NCBI RefSeq assembly: GCF_001447355.1
Contig: NZ_JXBW01000001.1
Location: 124,001 to 188,000 of the forward strand
DNA length: 64,000 bases
Direction of reading: 5' to 3'
Source of the DNA: Alicyclobacillus tolerans
Lineage (GTDB): Bacteria > Bacillota > Bacilli > Alicyclobacillales > Alicyclobacillaceae
Part shown: piece by piece, positions 34,151 to 43,088 of the stretch
Position numbering within the stretch: the first letter of the stretch is position 1
Layout: every line of letters starts with the position of its first letter
Position numbers and translations under genes: made by a program
The notes under the pieces: generated by a model
Databases searched by the model: none
Told to the model about the DNA's origin: nothing
The model's input: the letters and a program-made list of their open reading frames with translations, nothing else

Positions 34151-35494
34151 TCAATTCGTGTGACGATAGCGAAGACGGCGCAGCAAGTCTTCCATAGCTG
34201 GACGTTTGGCCTCGGTATAGGAGGCCCAATCAGCGAATCCTTGTGCGACCAACTGTCGCTTGACGAAGCTGTATTCCTGTAGCAAGTCATCGCGGCTCCT
34301 AAGCAAGTTTGTGAAGTCCACCGCAGCTTTTGCCAACCGGCCGCCCGCTTTCACAATCTGCAAGTGGCATCTGACTTCGTCATCCTTGATCCAATACAGT
34401 CGACCTTTGATCCCTGCATTCCCGCAAAACTGATACCCCAAACGCTCCAATTGTGCATGTTCTTCCGGGGTTACACGTGGGCGAGACAGTTCAACCAAGA
34501 TGTCGATCACGCCGTTTGCTGTGCCAAAGGGCAACGCGGTCGCACCGATATGCCGGATATGAACCATCGCCCGGTTGGCAAACACCCGATTTAAGGCTTG
34601 CCGTTCAATCGCAAACAGCTCGGACCAATCAGCCGGTAAGTCGGATAGAACGACCGATTCTAAGGCCTGTGCAGGCGGTCGAAAACCGAAATGCCGCCGT
34701 GTTGCCACAACGGCAATCCATAGGACGAGCACCCCGTACATCAGCAGTGCCCACAGCTCAGTCGGAGCCGAAGTCGAGGACACCCATGTAATCCAAAGAT
34801 CATATCCACTATGTACGGCGATGACTAACAGGATGCGTCCGGTGACGACTGCCATCAACGCCAAAAGCAGGCCAAGCCCACTAAACAAATACCAAGCCTG
34901 CAACCGACTGTGCGAAAATTCGAGGATGTGCCCGGCGCCAAATGCCAAAGAACTTAAGATGACGGCAATCGTAAACGCGGCGGCGCGCACACGGCCATGC
35001 CGCCAGCTATCTCCTGTTAGCCAACGACAGACGATGACGACCGTGCCAATCATACTCCAACGCCACAGTTCTTCTAACCCAGCCAAGAGGGCAATGACGT
35101 AGTCCATGACACCAGCTTTTGTTGAGACGTTGGTCTGCGTAAACTGTAAAAACAGGCTCTCTATGATGCTGAACAGTTCTAACAACGCGATCAAAGCGAT
35201 AGGCGTCAATATGTAAAGATAAAGCCGCCATTTCAATAAAGCGACAGGCTTGCCCACGTACATGCGCGATCGCAACGGATCCCATGTGCGAAACAACGCA
35301 CGGCGAATGTGTGGTAAGACGACGATCAAAGCAAAGACACTTAGCAGGATATACCCCCAGGCCACCCATGCGGCGTTTGGGCTCGTATCCAGATTGGCAA
35401 TCGTCGCATAAACGGCAAAGCACATCATGTATCCGATGCGCCAAGCGCCAATATTGCGAACAAGGCGATCCGGCAGTTGCCTCCATCGATTCAC
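34151..35494 (-). CDS. CPBP-type membrane protease domain fused to a GrpB (UPF0157) domain
   Basis: A 447-residue fusion. Residues 1-270 hold about 7 hydrophobic segments with the CPBP/CAAX-protease pattern: EELWR (141-145), FGAGH (185-189) and AVHSGYD (226-232). Residues 288-447 match GrpB/UPF0157: HIGATALPFGTANGVIDILVE, YQFCGNAGIKGRLYW, then DFTNLLRSRDDLLQEYSFVKRQL. The GrpB part belongs to the nucleotidyltransferase fold; its canonical GSTSVPGL is degenerate (GATALP). Start GTG 35494 has GGAGG six bases before; the open frame to 35593 is unsupported. I know of no studied protein with this architecture. Confidence 0.8.
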   Translation of the reverse strand: MNRWRQLPDRLVRNIGAWRIGYMMCFAVYATIANLDTSPNAAWVAWGYILLSVFALIVVLPHIRRALFRTWDPLRSRMYVGKPVALLKWRLYLYILTPIALIALLELFSIIESLFLQFTQTNVSTKAGVMDYVIALLAGLEELWRWSMIGTVVIVCRWLTGDSWRHGRVRAAAFTIAVILSSLAFGAGHILEFSHSRLQAWYLFSGLGLLLALMAVVTGRILLVIAVHSGYDLWITWVSSTSAPTELWALLMYGVLVLWIAVVATRRHFGFRPPAQALESVVLSDLPADWSELFAIERQALNRVFANRAMVHIRHIGATALPFGTANGVIDILVELSRPRVTPEEHAQLERLGYQFCGNAGIKGRLYWIKDDEVRCHLQIVKAGGRLAKAAVDFTNLLRSRDDLLQEYSFVKRQLVAQGFADWASYTEAKRPAMEDLLRRLRYRHTN

Positions 35495-35589
35495 CGAAAC
35501 CCTCCAAACAGACAATCCCCCCGCCAGTGCGAGGGGTGCCGTGACATATTTCTCATTATAGCGAAAGAAGATCACTCGGGCAGATTGCA

Positions 35590-36009
35590 TCACATTTGCT
35601 TATGTGCCAGCAAGCGACGGTGTTCCACGTCAAAGCGCTTGTTCGAAACAACTTTGAGGCCGGCCTGCTCGGCTTGCGCAATGGCGGCTGGATCGTATGC
35701 ACCCTTATCTAGCCAGAGGACCTTGGCATTGGCTCGTATGGCGTCTTGGACGACGTCTGCCACGTGGCGCGAGTTGCCCGCGACCTCGACGATGTCGACA
35801 GGCTCTTGAATGTCATGCACATGTTGTACCGAAGGGTGTCCGAGCACCGTTTCGCCTTCTCGATTGACCGCAATGACGCGATACCCTTGCGACTGTTGAT
35901 AAGACGCAACACGGTACGGATCGGTTTGCGGATTGGAGGTCAGCCCGACCGCGGCGATCACCTGTGCATTCGCCATGAGCTGCGTCAGTTCGCTATCCGA
36001 CACGTCCAT
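35590..36009 (-). CDS. CoA-binding protein (YccU-like)
   Basis: A 139-residue Rossmann-fold protein with VIAAVGLTSNPQTDPYRVASYQQ and VDIVEVAGNSRHVADVVQDAI, matching the CoA-binding/YccU group of succinyl-CoA-synthetase-like domains. Ligand binding is known for the fold; the cellular role is not. ATG 36009 follows GAGGAGG. It is separated from DUF1540 by 11 bases and is probably co-transcribed with it. Confidence 0.88.
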   Translation of the reverse strand: MDVSDSELTQLMANAQVIAAVGLTSNPQTDPYRVASYQQSQGYRVIAVNREGETVLGHPSVQHVHDIQEPVDIVEVAGNSRHVADVVQDAIRANAKVLWLDKGAYDPAAIAQAEQAGLKVVSNKRFDVEHRRLLAHKQM

Positions 36010-36020
36010 AAGCTGCCTCC

Positions 36021-36254
36021 TCACTTCGACGCATTGTTTTGCGATTTCGGCCGGAACGTATGACAGCACGTCTGCATAGAAGATTGAGCCCAGTCTGTGC
36101 GCTTGGTGTCGACGGCGATTTCGCTCGCAATTTCCTCGCGGAAGTTTGCGCGGCTTTGATTGTCCACCGTCACCATAATGCCAGGTGCAGCACAATCATT
36201 GTTGGCTTTCCAAAAGTAACAATTCGAGACGCTGCATTTCACATCTACCATCAT
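36021..36254 (-). CDS. DUF1540 cysteine-rich protein
   Basis: A 77-residue small protein with the DUF1540 cysteine pattern: VKCSVSNCYFWKANNDCAAPGI, and CCHTF near the C-terminus. It probably binds a metal ion through these cysteines. Common in spore-formers; function unknown. The ATG at 36254 follows GGGGGAG. Confidence 0.85.
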   Translation of the reverse strand: MMVDVKCSVSNCYFWKANNDCAAPGIMVTVDNQSRANFREEIASEIAVDTKRTDWAQSSMQTCCHTFRPKSQNNASK

Positions 36255-36406
36255 CGCGCTCTCCCCCCTGCCTGTAGGCTGCGGGCATCATGTCCGCTCC
36301 CATATTGTCGACCGCGGACCAAGCTTCATCCCGGCAATCGTTCACCGTTTGGGCAATGCCATCCAGACATACACACGATCACTGCAAGACACAGGCGCAT
36401 TGACGA
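36255..36406. other. Non-coding gap before the csp promoter
   Basis: I see no gene or recognisable element in this stretch. It separates the divergent DUF1540 and cold-shock genes. Confidence 0.5.
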
Positions 36407-36434
36407 TTGACATCTGTGCGATCACGTGTATAAT
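36407..36434 (+). promoter_or_regulatory. Promoter of the cold-shock gene
   Basis: TTGACA (36407-36412) and TATAAT (36429-36434), 16-base spacing. Both hexamers match consensus exactly. The resulting 5' UTR of about 130 bases is typical of cold-shock mRNAs, whose leaders act as temperature-sensitive RNA structures. Confidence 0.9.
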
Positions 36435-36570
36435 ACTGATCAATACCCATTTGCATACGATATGAGAGATGCATGAGCCGTTCATTCTGGCCTCAATGGG
36501 TCGGAAGAACGGCTTTCTCAATGCAAATGAATTTGGTAAGTGCTGATGGAAGCACCATGGAGGAATTAGG

Positions 36571-36771
36571 ATGCAAGAAGGTATTGTTAAGTGGTTCAAC
36601 TCGGAAAAAGGCTTTGGATTTATTCAAGTTGAAGGCGGCGACGATGTGTTTGTTCACTTCAGCGCCATCCAAGGTTCCGGGTTTAAGACGCTGGACGAAG
36701 GACAACGTGTTACGTTTGACATTGTGGAAGGTCCGAAGGGCCCACAAGCGGCAAACGTTGTGAAATATTAA
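36571..36771 (+). CDS. Cold-shock protein (CspB-like)
   Basis: A 66-residue OB-fold RNA chaperone with RNP1 KGFGFIQV and RNP2 DVFVHFSAI. It binds single-stranded RNA/DNA and unwinds mRNA in the cold. ATG with the GAGGAATTAGG SD eight bases before. Monocistronic, with its own promoter and terminator. Confidence 0.97.
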   Translation: MQEGIVKWFNSEKGFGFIQVEGGDDVFVHFSAIQGSGFKTLDEGQRVTFDIVEGPKGPQAANVVKY

Positions 36772-36783
36772 TCACAGATTTCG

Positions 36784-36811
36784 AGCCCATGTTGCGACAT
36801 GGGCTTTTTTT
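36784..36811 (+). terminator. Terminator of the cold-shock gene
   Basis: AGCCCATG-ttgcga-CATGGGCT with a seven-U tail. Confidence 0.92.
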
Positions 36812-36896
36812 GTGTCATGATTTCGATGAGAACCATGACATGCAGTGTGCGACAGGGATCTCACTGAGTTGACATTGCGGAAAAGAGGAATCTGCG

Positions 36897-37214
36897 TTGG
36901 TCACGTTCATGCTCGGATTGATTGCAGGTCTCATTGGCGTCATTGAGACATTGCTCGACATGCTGTCGAAACAAGGATATACGCCCGATTTTGGCTGGCG
37001 CGGTTACGGTGCTATAGCCATCTCCATCATCGCGATGGTGCTTTCGGTTCTGTCGAAAACGCGCCCAAAAGCTGCAGGAATCGGCATGTATGCATGCGCT
37101 GTGATCGGCTTTATATTCGCCAGTTTTTCCTACATTCCGTCCGGCATCGTACTCATCATCGCCGGCACCATCGCAACCTTCTTTGACATGAATGGAAGGC
37201 AAACGGCGGATTGA
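36897..37214 (+). CDS. Small DUF4064-like membrane protein
   Basis: 105 residues with four hydrophobic segments: MLGLIAGLIGVIETLL, YGAIAISIIAMVLSVL, GMYACAVIGFIFASF and GIVLIIAGTIATFF. It has the pattern of small DUF4064 proteins. Start TTG 36897 with GAGGAA eight bases before. Function unknown. Confidence 0.65.
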   Translation: MVTFMLGLIAGLIGVIETLLDMLSKQGYTPDFGWRGYGAIAISIIAMVLSVLSKTRPKAAGIGMYACAVIGFIFASFSYIPSGIVLIIAGTIATFFDMNGRQTAD

Positions 37215-37229
37215 CAAACGTTACATTCT

Positions 37230-37266
37230 AAAAAAGCTACCCAGAGCACAGTTGGGTAGCTTTTTA
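37230..37266. terminator. Bidirectional terminator between convergent genes
   Basis: AAAAAGCTACCCA-gagcacagt-TGGGTAGCTTTTTA, with U-tracts on both strands, between the DUF4064-like gene and the eqolisin gene. Confidence 0.9.
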
Positions 37267-37290
37267 TCGTTCATGATGATGGTTGGAGTA

Positions 37291-38349
37291 TTATTGCCAT
37301 CCCCAGGAAAACTGAATGGTGTAGCCGCTACCGTTACCTGCGCTTGTCGGGATGCTAATTGACCAACTGCCGCCAGGCATCCATCCGCTCCAACTGGATA
37401 CATCTCGGTGATGACCACCGCCGTATGAAGATACAGGCCAGTGGCTCCATCCTTGCGACCACCCGTCGCCAAAGCCACCACCATCACCCGGCAGTCCATC
37501 GCCTGCACCACTTGATGTCGTACCCAAAGTGGTCGTCGAGAAGGACTCTCCATCCGTGCCAAGACTGGAGGGGCTGATGAGAATGTCGCCTGCATTGTCA
37601 ACCATGGCCACAGACTGGACGGTGTTTCCGGAACCTGTAATAGGTTGCCCATCGACCGTCGCATTCGTGAATTGAACGGTTCCCGCATTGGCCAGCGGAT
37701 ACAGATCACCTTGTTCAGAGGACGGGTCTTCGCTAATCCATTCCGCAGACGTACCGATATTCGCCGCATACCGGTTGCTGAGGGAGACGGTTATACTTTT
37801 ACTCTCCGTTTGCCCAGATGGTGTAGTCACATGGATGGACAAGTTCCAAGTCGAGCCGTTACCCTTATCAATGGTCGCGGCAACGGAGGAGCCGACAGGA
37901 ATGGTCATGACGGAATTAGCAGAGGCGGGTAATTTCTCCCAGAACACATCTACCGCTTGTTGTCCATTGACCATTTGTTCCGTTGTACCAATTTGTAGTA
38001 AATCCTGGTTTTCCACACCCCCCAAACCAATCCACTGAGCCGCCATGGAATTGTCCGCACCGGAAATGGTTGGCACGACCCAATTGCCGGTTACGCTTGT
38101 ATAACCGTTCGCTCCGCTTGGGGTCGCGATATATCCACTCCAATTTGCCGAGCCTTGTGTATTCGCTGGTAATGACATGTTACCGACAGAACTGTTCTGA
38201 CCGGTGCGAGTAGAATACCGCGTATTGTCATACGTGAGCTTGGTTTGTGTCTGCATAGAGCGCTGGACGTGATCCACACCCAATAAGCATGCAGCCGCCG
38301 CGCCGACTGCCAGCCCTGACTGTACAATAATTCGACGTTTCGAGTGCAT
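37291..38349 (-). CDS. Secreted G1-family (eqolisin) glutamic endopeptidase
   Basis: A 352-residue exported protein with a signal-like N-terminus (about 1-30). The beta-sandwich core begins NWSGYIATPSGANGYTSVTGNWVVPT. The catalytic dyad of the family is visible: Gln105 in MAAQWIGLGG and Glu203 in SAEWISEDP. Eqolisins are acid-active endopeptidases, mostly fungal, with bacterial members including Alicyclobacillus. A Gly/Ser/Trp-rich C-terminal tail (290-352, with GGGHHRD) is additional. Start ATG 38349. Confidence 0.88.
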   Translation of the reverse strand: MHSKRRIIVQSGLAVGAAAACLLGVDHVQRSMQTQTKLTYDNTRYSTRTGQNSSVGNMSLPANTQGSANWSGYIATPSGANGYTSVTGNWVVPTISGADNSMAAQWIGLGGVENQDLLQIGTTEQMVNGQQAVDVFWEKLPASANSVMTIPVGSSVAATIDKGNGSTWNLSIHVTTPSGQTESKSITVSLSNRYAANIGTSAEWISEDPSSEQGDLYPLANAGTVQFTNATVDGQPITGSGNTVQSVAMVDNAGDILISPSSLGTDGESFSTTTLGTTSSGAGDGLPGDGGGFGDGWSQGWSHWPVSSYGGGHHRDVSSWSGWMPGGSWSISIPTSAGNGSGYTIQFSWGWQ

Positions 38350-38556
38350 GGCCTAAAATCTCCTTTTCCTAATCTGATGAATACGTAGACATCATAGAAA
38401 AGCTTTCTTGAAAATCGCTATAAACCTAAAGTCTGCAATCGCCTGCCTACCATACATCATGCGAAATGTTCTCTATGGATATGGGGGTAAACACGTCGAC
38501 GCAAAAACGTGTATCATACTTTACATACATATCTTCTTCTGAAAGGATGTTGGAAT
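38350..38556. other. Divergent intergenic region, eqolisin and aldo/keto reductase
   Basis: A/T-rich gap that must hold both promoters. I see no clear consensus hexamers, riboswitch or gene. Confidence 0.4.
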
Positions 38557-39492
38557 GTGAAATACAGTGCGCTACAAAATGGTGTAAGCGTTTCCCAAAT
38601 CACGTTTGGCTGCTGGGAGCTTGGTGGCGGACAGTGGGAAAAAGAAAGTGATGAAGTGAATATCCAAGCTATTCAGACGGCTTTCGAGCTCGGCATTAGT
38701 TCATTCGATACAGCGGAAGGATACGGGCAAGGCCATTCGGAGGAAATCGTTGGTTTTGCGCTCGAAGGCAAGCGCCAAGATTGCGTGATCGCGACCAAAG
38801 TCTCGCCCAATCACCTGAAGCGCGACGATATTCTGCGCTCGATCGAACAAAGTTTGAAACGCCTCCGAACAGATTACGTGGACATTTACTATGTGCACTG
38901 GCCTAACCCTGAAATCCCTCTCACAGAGACCATGGAGACATTCCGCCAGTTGCGCGAGGAGGGGGTAATTAAGTCCGTTGCCGTCTCGAACTTCTGGAAG
39001 GAACAGTTGGAGCAAGCGATGACCGTCGTTCAGGTCGATGCAATTCAACCGGAATACAGCTTGTTAGACAGGCGAATCGAACAAGAGGTGTTGCCGTATT
39101 GCCGCGATCACGGTATCGGTATCCTCACGTACAGTTCGGTTGCCAAAGGTATTCTCACCGGTGCCTACCATATTGGCGGCGTGACATTGAAGGAGACGGA
39201 CTTCCGGCAAGGACGTCGCCTGTTCAAACCCGAACATATGGAAAAAGAACAGGAATTGGTCCTTCTTGTAAAGGAGATTGCCGACGCGCACGGTGTTAGT
39301 CCGGCTGAAATCGCCATCGCTTGGTTATTACATCAATCGGGCGTGACATCGGCTATCGTTGGCACGCAAAATATACGGCACTTGAAGGAGAACGTGCGTG
39401 CTGTTGATATTCAACTGAACCAAGAAGAACTGCATCGTCTCGACGAAGTGAGCCGCCGCACAATCGAAGCCATCGATGCCACAGAAGCATAA
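38557..39492 (+). CDS. Aldo/keto reductase
   Basis: The 311-residue (alpha/beta)8-barrel NADPH enzyme has the catalytic tetrad in place: Asp in SSFDTAEGYG, Tyr in the same motif, Lys in IATKVSPN and His in YVHWPNP. A C-terminal cofactor motif (AIVGTQNIRHLKENV) is present. It reduces aldehydes or ketones, substrate unknown. GTG 38557 has AAAGGA before it; an open frame from 38509 is unsupported. A second, more distant AKR is encoded at 48542-49459. Confidence 0.92.
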   Translation: MKYSALQNGVSVSQITFGCWELGGGQWEKESDEVNIQAIQTAFELGISSFDTAEGYGQGHSEEIVGFALEGKRQDCVIATKVSPNHLKRDDILRSIEQSLKRLRTDYVDIYYVHWPNPEIPLTETMETFRQLREEGVIKSVAVSNFWKEQLEQAMTVVQVDAIQPEYSLLDRRIEQEVLPYCRDHGIGILTYSSVAKGILTGAYHIGGVTLKETDFRQGRRLFKPEHMEKEQELVLLVKEIADAHGVSPAEIAIAWLLHQSGVTSAIVGTQNIRHLKENVRAVDIQLNQEELHRLDEVSRRTIEAIDATEA

Positions 39493-39623
39493 CCCCAGGC
39501 GAGGGGCGGCAGATGCCGCCCCGTAACCTTCCGTATGTAGGCGTTTAACCGACTGGATAGCAGGATTGCAAAAATGCCATCTTTACATGTAGAACACAAC
39601 CTACATCCCAGGGTCCAAACATG

Positions 39624-40346
39624 TCACGCCTGCTCCAGACTTGGCGCATGCCCGTAAGTGGGCCGTGGCCCCGCTGCTGGACGGGCCCATAAGACGGCGT
39701 TTTGAATGACACGAACAACGTTCGGATCGTGATATGTCGGATAGGTTTCATGCCCCGGTCGGAAATAAAAAATTTTGCCTAGTCCTCGACGAAATGTGCA
39801 GCCACTGCGGAACACGTCTCCGCCAGAGAACCAGGAGACGAATACCACCTCGTCTGGTACCGGAATATCAAAGTGCTCGCCATAGGTCTCCTCTTGCGGA
39901 AGCTCGAAGTATGGTGACAATCCTGCTGCAATTGGATGCGTTGGATCGACAACCCACAAACGCTCCTTCTCGTCCTCTTCGCGCCAGCGCAAGTTGCAAG
40001 ACGTGCCCATCAATTTTTGAAACACCTTCGAGAAGTGGCCGGAATGGAGGACAATGAGCCCCATGCCCGCATGTACTCTTGACACGACGCGGTTCACCAC
40101 TTCGTCGGCCACCTCGTGGTGCGCCATATGTCCCCACCAGACGAGAACATCGGTGCTATTGAGCACCGTTTCTGTGAGACCATGCTCGGGCTCGTCCAGA
40201 GTAGCCGTGTGCACGTCGTGCCCGGCCTCTGTAAGGGCTTTCGCAATAGCGCCATGAATGCCATCCGGGTAGATTTCTGCGATTTTGGGTTCCTGTTTTT
40301 CATGGCGGAACTCGTTCCATACTGTAACGCGCAGGTTTGTTGACAT
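39624..40346 (-). CDS. ThuA-like protein (trehalose-utilisation family)
   Basis: 240 residues with the ThuA pattern of a glutamine-amidotransferase-like fold: [12 protein letters not shown], a [14 protein letters not shown] segment, [14 protein letters not shown] and [20 protein letters not shown]. In rhizobia ThuA acts in trehalose catabolism; the function in Firmicutes is unsettled. ATG 40346 follows TAGGAG. No partner sugar dehydrogenase gene is adjacent. Confidence 0.88.
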   Translation of the reverse strand: MSTNLRVTVWNEFRHEKQEPKIAEIYPDGIHGAIAKALTEAGHDVHTATLDEPEHGLTETVLNSTDVLVWWGHMAHHEVADEVVNRVVSRVHAGMGLIVLHSGHFSKVFQKLMGTSCNLRWREEDEKERLWVVDPTHPIAAGLSPYFELPQEETYGEHFDIPVPDEVVFVSWFSGGDVFRSGCTFRRGLGKIFYFRPGHETYPTYHDPNVVRVIQNAVLWARPAAGPRPTYGHAPSLEQA

Positions 40347-40417
40347 GTGACCACTCCTATCGTGAATAACTCGCGCTTCCCCTCCATCATAAACGAAATG
40401 AGGAACAGATTCAGTGC

Positions 40418-40446
40418 AAAAAAACAAATCCGCCCTCACGGGCGGA
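40418..40446 (-). terminator. Terminator of the glycosidase gene
   Basis: TCCGCCC-gtga-GGGCGGA followed by TTTGTTTTTTT on the minus strand, just past the glycosidase stop. Confidence 0.88.
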
Positions 40447-40468
40447 GAAGGATGGACGTTGACCAGTC

Positions 40469-42592
40469 TTAGTTTGTCACAGTCAAGGTCACGTTCTGAT
40501 TGATCCACTGCAATTGTGTCCATCCACTGGTAAAAATGCCTTCAGGGAACGTGTAGGTTCCGGCCTGCTCTGGCGTAAACGTCCAGGTCTCGGTCACCGA
40601 TTGCCCAGGAGTCAATGTCGCAGTTGGATTGGACTGTTGCGATGATGTCCAGTTATTGTACACGGCATACTGTACAAGCAACCCGTTGTTCAGGTACCCT
40701 GTGGGCGCCGTTTCCGTGTAAGTCGTCGTGATGGTCACAGGGGTGCCCACTTTGACAGTAGTTGCGGACAGCTGAACGGTGGCCGAAATGGTGGGCGGAT
40801 CCGGCTGTGTGACCGTGAACGTGGCTGCACTCGGGTCTGCCGCATACACGCTTGTTCCGTCTTGGCTGAAGACGAACGCCTTCACGGTATACGTCCCAGG
40901 AGAATCGGGCGCCGTCCAGTTCCAGGTGAGCGGTTGAGACGATTGCCCGGGCGTAAACGTCACGCCAGACTGCACTTGTTGCCCAACCAATTGCCCTGCT
41001 GGATTGTAGATTTCCACGTCGAGTGTACCATCTTTGACCGCACCACGCGTGTCGGTAAACGTCGTGGTCAAAGTCTCGTTGGCACTAGGCTTCACCTGAG
41101 GGGTGGATACCGTCGTCTTATCAGTAAACTGTGGCCCTTGTGGCTGATGCCCGGGCACCGACGGTATGATGATATCCGTCACCGAATAGGGGGGTAGCGT
41201 TACATTCTGCAGGTTATCCAATTTGCCCGGCGTCACCGCGTTACTGCCTTGCCCATAGAATAACGTGAACGCAGGACCCTTAGCTGCAAATCCTTCAGCT
41301 TGCAAATCGATGGTATACGCTTGCTTCGGATCTTTGTTGATCAACATGACGTCGACAGCACCATTGGGCAACTTGGTCGCATGCACGGCCACCAGATCAT
41401 TGTTCGAGCCGGCACCGATCATCGTCGCTCCTGGCACCATGACGGCTGCAAGCATTTGGTATCCATAATACGTTGGGAACGGTGTATTGGCAGCCGGCTC
41501 TGAAATGCCATTGTCACTCGAGCCATTGGACAAAAGTCCATAGTCTCCGTAGTTATACTGCCCATACAGATTTGGATCGACATTTGCACCGGCCTGTTGT
41601 GTAACAATGCCATTATGCAAATCCCACCAGTCGACGTTTTGCGCTCCGGACTCAAGCCAGTCTGCCATGTCATCATCGAGGAACAGCGCATTGACCAGAC
41701 TTGTACTCTGGCGCCCAGGGTTATACGAAACCGAATTCGTTTCGGTGACAAAAACCGGGATGGTTCCATAGGAGCTCAATTGCTGCTTCAAGGTATCCAT
41801 CATCGTCGAAATTTGATTCGTCGAACTGAGCAACCCAGCGTCAGTCTCGCCTCCCGGGTTTTGCGCATACCAGTGCACAATGGCGAAGTCCGGAAGCACC
41901 CCAAGGCTGTGCATGGTGCTAAGCACGGTTGCATTCCAGTCAGCTTCTCCAGTACCAGGTGCGATGAGGTCCACGCCGATTTTAATAGAAGGATCAACCG
42001 CCTTCATAGCCTGAATGAAGGATACAGCTTCTTTTGCGTAACCAGCTGGGTTATTCGCAAAATTCCCTGCTTCCCAGCTGCCATACATCTCATTTCCAAT
42101 TTCCCAATACTTCACGTCGTAGTGGTGCGTGACATTGGCATCTTGAACCCATGCGGCAGCTTCACTCGGTGTGCCCGTACCGGCGTTGACCGTAATAATG
42201 GGTTGCGCGCCAGCCTTTTGGGCCACTCCCATGAAGTTGTCAAAGGTGTTGTTGGGATCTGCATACCCCCCAGTTACGGTATTCGTTTGCCAATTGTACT
42301 CATCTGAAGTCGATCCTCCCGGATATCGCAACATGGTTACCCCAATGCCACGAAGCAGTGATGGAATGGCTGCATCGAGTAAATGCCCGTCCCAAACGGC
42401 CGTATTTACACCAAGTGCAGTATTTGGCACGGTTCCAAGTTCAGCAGCGGCATTGACTGTGACATGAACTGTCGATGACGCACTGGCCGTCGTCGTATCC
42501 GCACTGACGACCGCAGGCGTGGCCACGGCTGAGAGTGCCACAATCGTTGCCGTGAGCGTTCCCAGCTTTAACGTACGCTGTTTTCGGTTCAC
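40469..42592 (-). CDS. Secreted alpha-L-arabinofuranosidase-like glycoside hydrolase with C-terminal beta modules
   Basis: A 707-residue exported protein. The signal peptide runs to about residue 35 (PAVVSA). A clan-A (beta/alpha)8 barrel follows, with the acid/base in [13 protein letters not shown] and a nucleophile candidate in [13 protein letters not shown], as in GH51 and related families. [15 protein letters not shown] is a GH51/GH39-like start. Two beta-sandwich modules of about 100 residues follow ([18 protein letters not shown] and [16 protein letters not shown]), probably Ig-like. Arabinoxylan is a likely substrate given the xylose genes, not proven. Start GTG 42592 with GGGGGAG. Confidence 0.8.
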   Translation of the reverse strand: MNRKQRTLKLGTLTATIVALSAVATPAVVSADTTTASASSTVHVTVNAAAELGTVPNTALGVNTAVWDGHLLDAAIPSLLRGIGVTMLRYPGGSTSDEYNWQTNTVTGGYADPNNTFDNFMGVAQKAGAQPIITVNAGTGTPSEAAAWVQDANVTHHYDVKYWEIGNEMYGSWEAGNFANNPAGYAKEAVSFIQAMKAVDPSIKIGVDLIAPGTGEADWNATVLSTMHSLGVLPDFAIVHWYAQNPGGETDAGLLSSTNQISTMMDTLKQQLSSYGTIPVFVTETNSVSYNPGRQSTSLVNALFLDDDMADWLESGAQNVDWWDLHNGIVTQQAGANVDPNLYGQYNYGDYGLLSNGSSDNGISEPAANTPFPTYYGYQMLAAVMVPGATMIGAGSNNDLVAVHATKLPNGAVDVMLINKDPKQAYTIDLQAEGFAAKGPAFTLFYGQGSNAVTPGKLDNLQNVTLPPYSVTDIIIPSVPGHQPQGPQFTDKTTVSTPQVKPSANETLTTTFTDTRGAVKDGTLDVEIYNPAGQLVGQQVQSGVTFTPGQSSQPLTWNWTAPDSPGTYTVKAFVFSQDGTSVYAADPSAATFTVTQPDPPTISATVQLSATTVKVGTPVTITTTYTETAPTGYLNNGLLVQYAVYNNWTSSQQSNPTATLTPGQSVTETWTFTPEQAGTYTFPEGIFTSGWTQLQWINQNVTLTVTN

Positions 42593-42656
42593 ACGGACTC
42601 CCCCTGAAAGTGACGTAAAGTCACAAAACCATCGAACTCCAGTATCCAGGACAAAA

Positions 42657-42670
42657 CGAAAGCGCTTTCC
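42657..42670. promoter_or_regulatory. Catabolite-responsive element (cre)-like site
   Basis: CGAAAGCGCTTTCC contains the palindrome GAAAGCGCTTTC, close to the CcpA consensus TGWAANCGNTNWCA, 65 bases upstream of the glycosidase start. Glucose repression through CcpA is inferred. Confidence 0.65.
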
Positions 42671-42674
42671 TAAA

Positions 42675-42690
42675 GTTCTACACCTCCTTT
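42675..42690 (-). other. Strong SD-like sequence without a start codon
   Basis: AAAGGAGGTG on the minus strand near 42690-42680 is followed by GTAGAACTTTAGG, with no usable start. It may be incidental, or the SD of a lost or very short leader. Confidence 0.3.
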
Positions 42691-42811
42691 TATCCGAAAA
42701 GATAGCACAATAAGATGGAACCGTCCAAATCCGACAGGTGACGACAACTTGGCACCAGGGAACACTGATATACACTTACGTAGAGTTCCTTATGAGAATC
42801 AATTCCGTGAC

Positions 42812-42853
42812 GAAGAAAGCTGCCTTTCCTCTTTAAGAAAGACAGCTTTCTTC
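42812..42853. terminator. Hairpin downstream of the small membrane protein gene
   Basis: GAAGAAAGCTG and CAGCTTTCTTC form an 11-bp perfect stem with a 20-base loop. It probably ends the SSS-transporter operon. Confidence 0.6.
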
Positions 42854-42859
42854 TTGATA

Positions 42860-43069
42860 TTAAGTTTCGTCGTTCGGGCGGCGAGCAATCGAAACGATTA
42901 AGAACAATAGCCCGAACACCAGACTGACGAGCCCCCACCACAAGTCGATATTCCAGTGTAAGCTCGGCGTCCGAGGATCAGACACCGCGCCGTAGATGGC
43001 AAGGACGATTCCGTAAACCGTAAACAAGATCCCTATGAGAAAGCGCAGGTCAAGCCAACGACTTTGCAT
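42860..43069 (-). CDS. Small two-helix membrane protein
   Basis: 69 residues: RFLIGILFTVYGIVLAIYG and LWWGLVSLVFGLLFLIVSI are two membrane helices separated by a short loop with DPRTPS and HWNIDLWWG. It follows the SSS symporter by 20 bases. The conserved-looking pairing suggests a subunit or a chaperone of the symporter, which is inference. Start ATG 43069. Confidence 0.72.
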   Translation of the reverse strand: MQSRWLDLRFLIGILFTVYGIVLAIYGAVSDPRTPSLHWNIDLWWGLVSLVFGLLFLIVSIARRPNDET

Positions 43070-43088
43070 AGCATCATCTCCAATCCAA

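Noticed and set aside
37291-38349. Considered as a carbohydrate-binding or lectin-like protein because of its beta-rich core
   Set aside because: The NWSGY, AAQW and AEWISEDP motifs with both catalytic residues identify it as a G1 peptidase.
41597-42307. 236-codon plus-strand frame inside the glycosidase gene
   Set aside because: Antisense shadow of the catalytic barrel, which has a signal peptide, active-site motifs and an SD.
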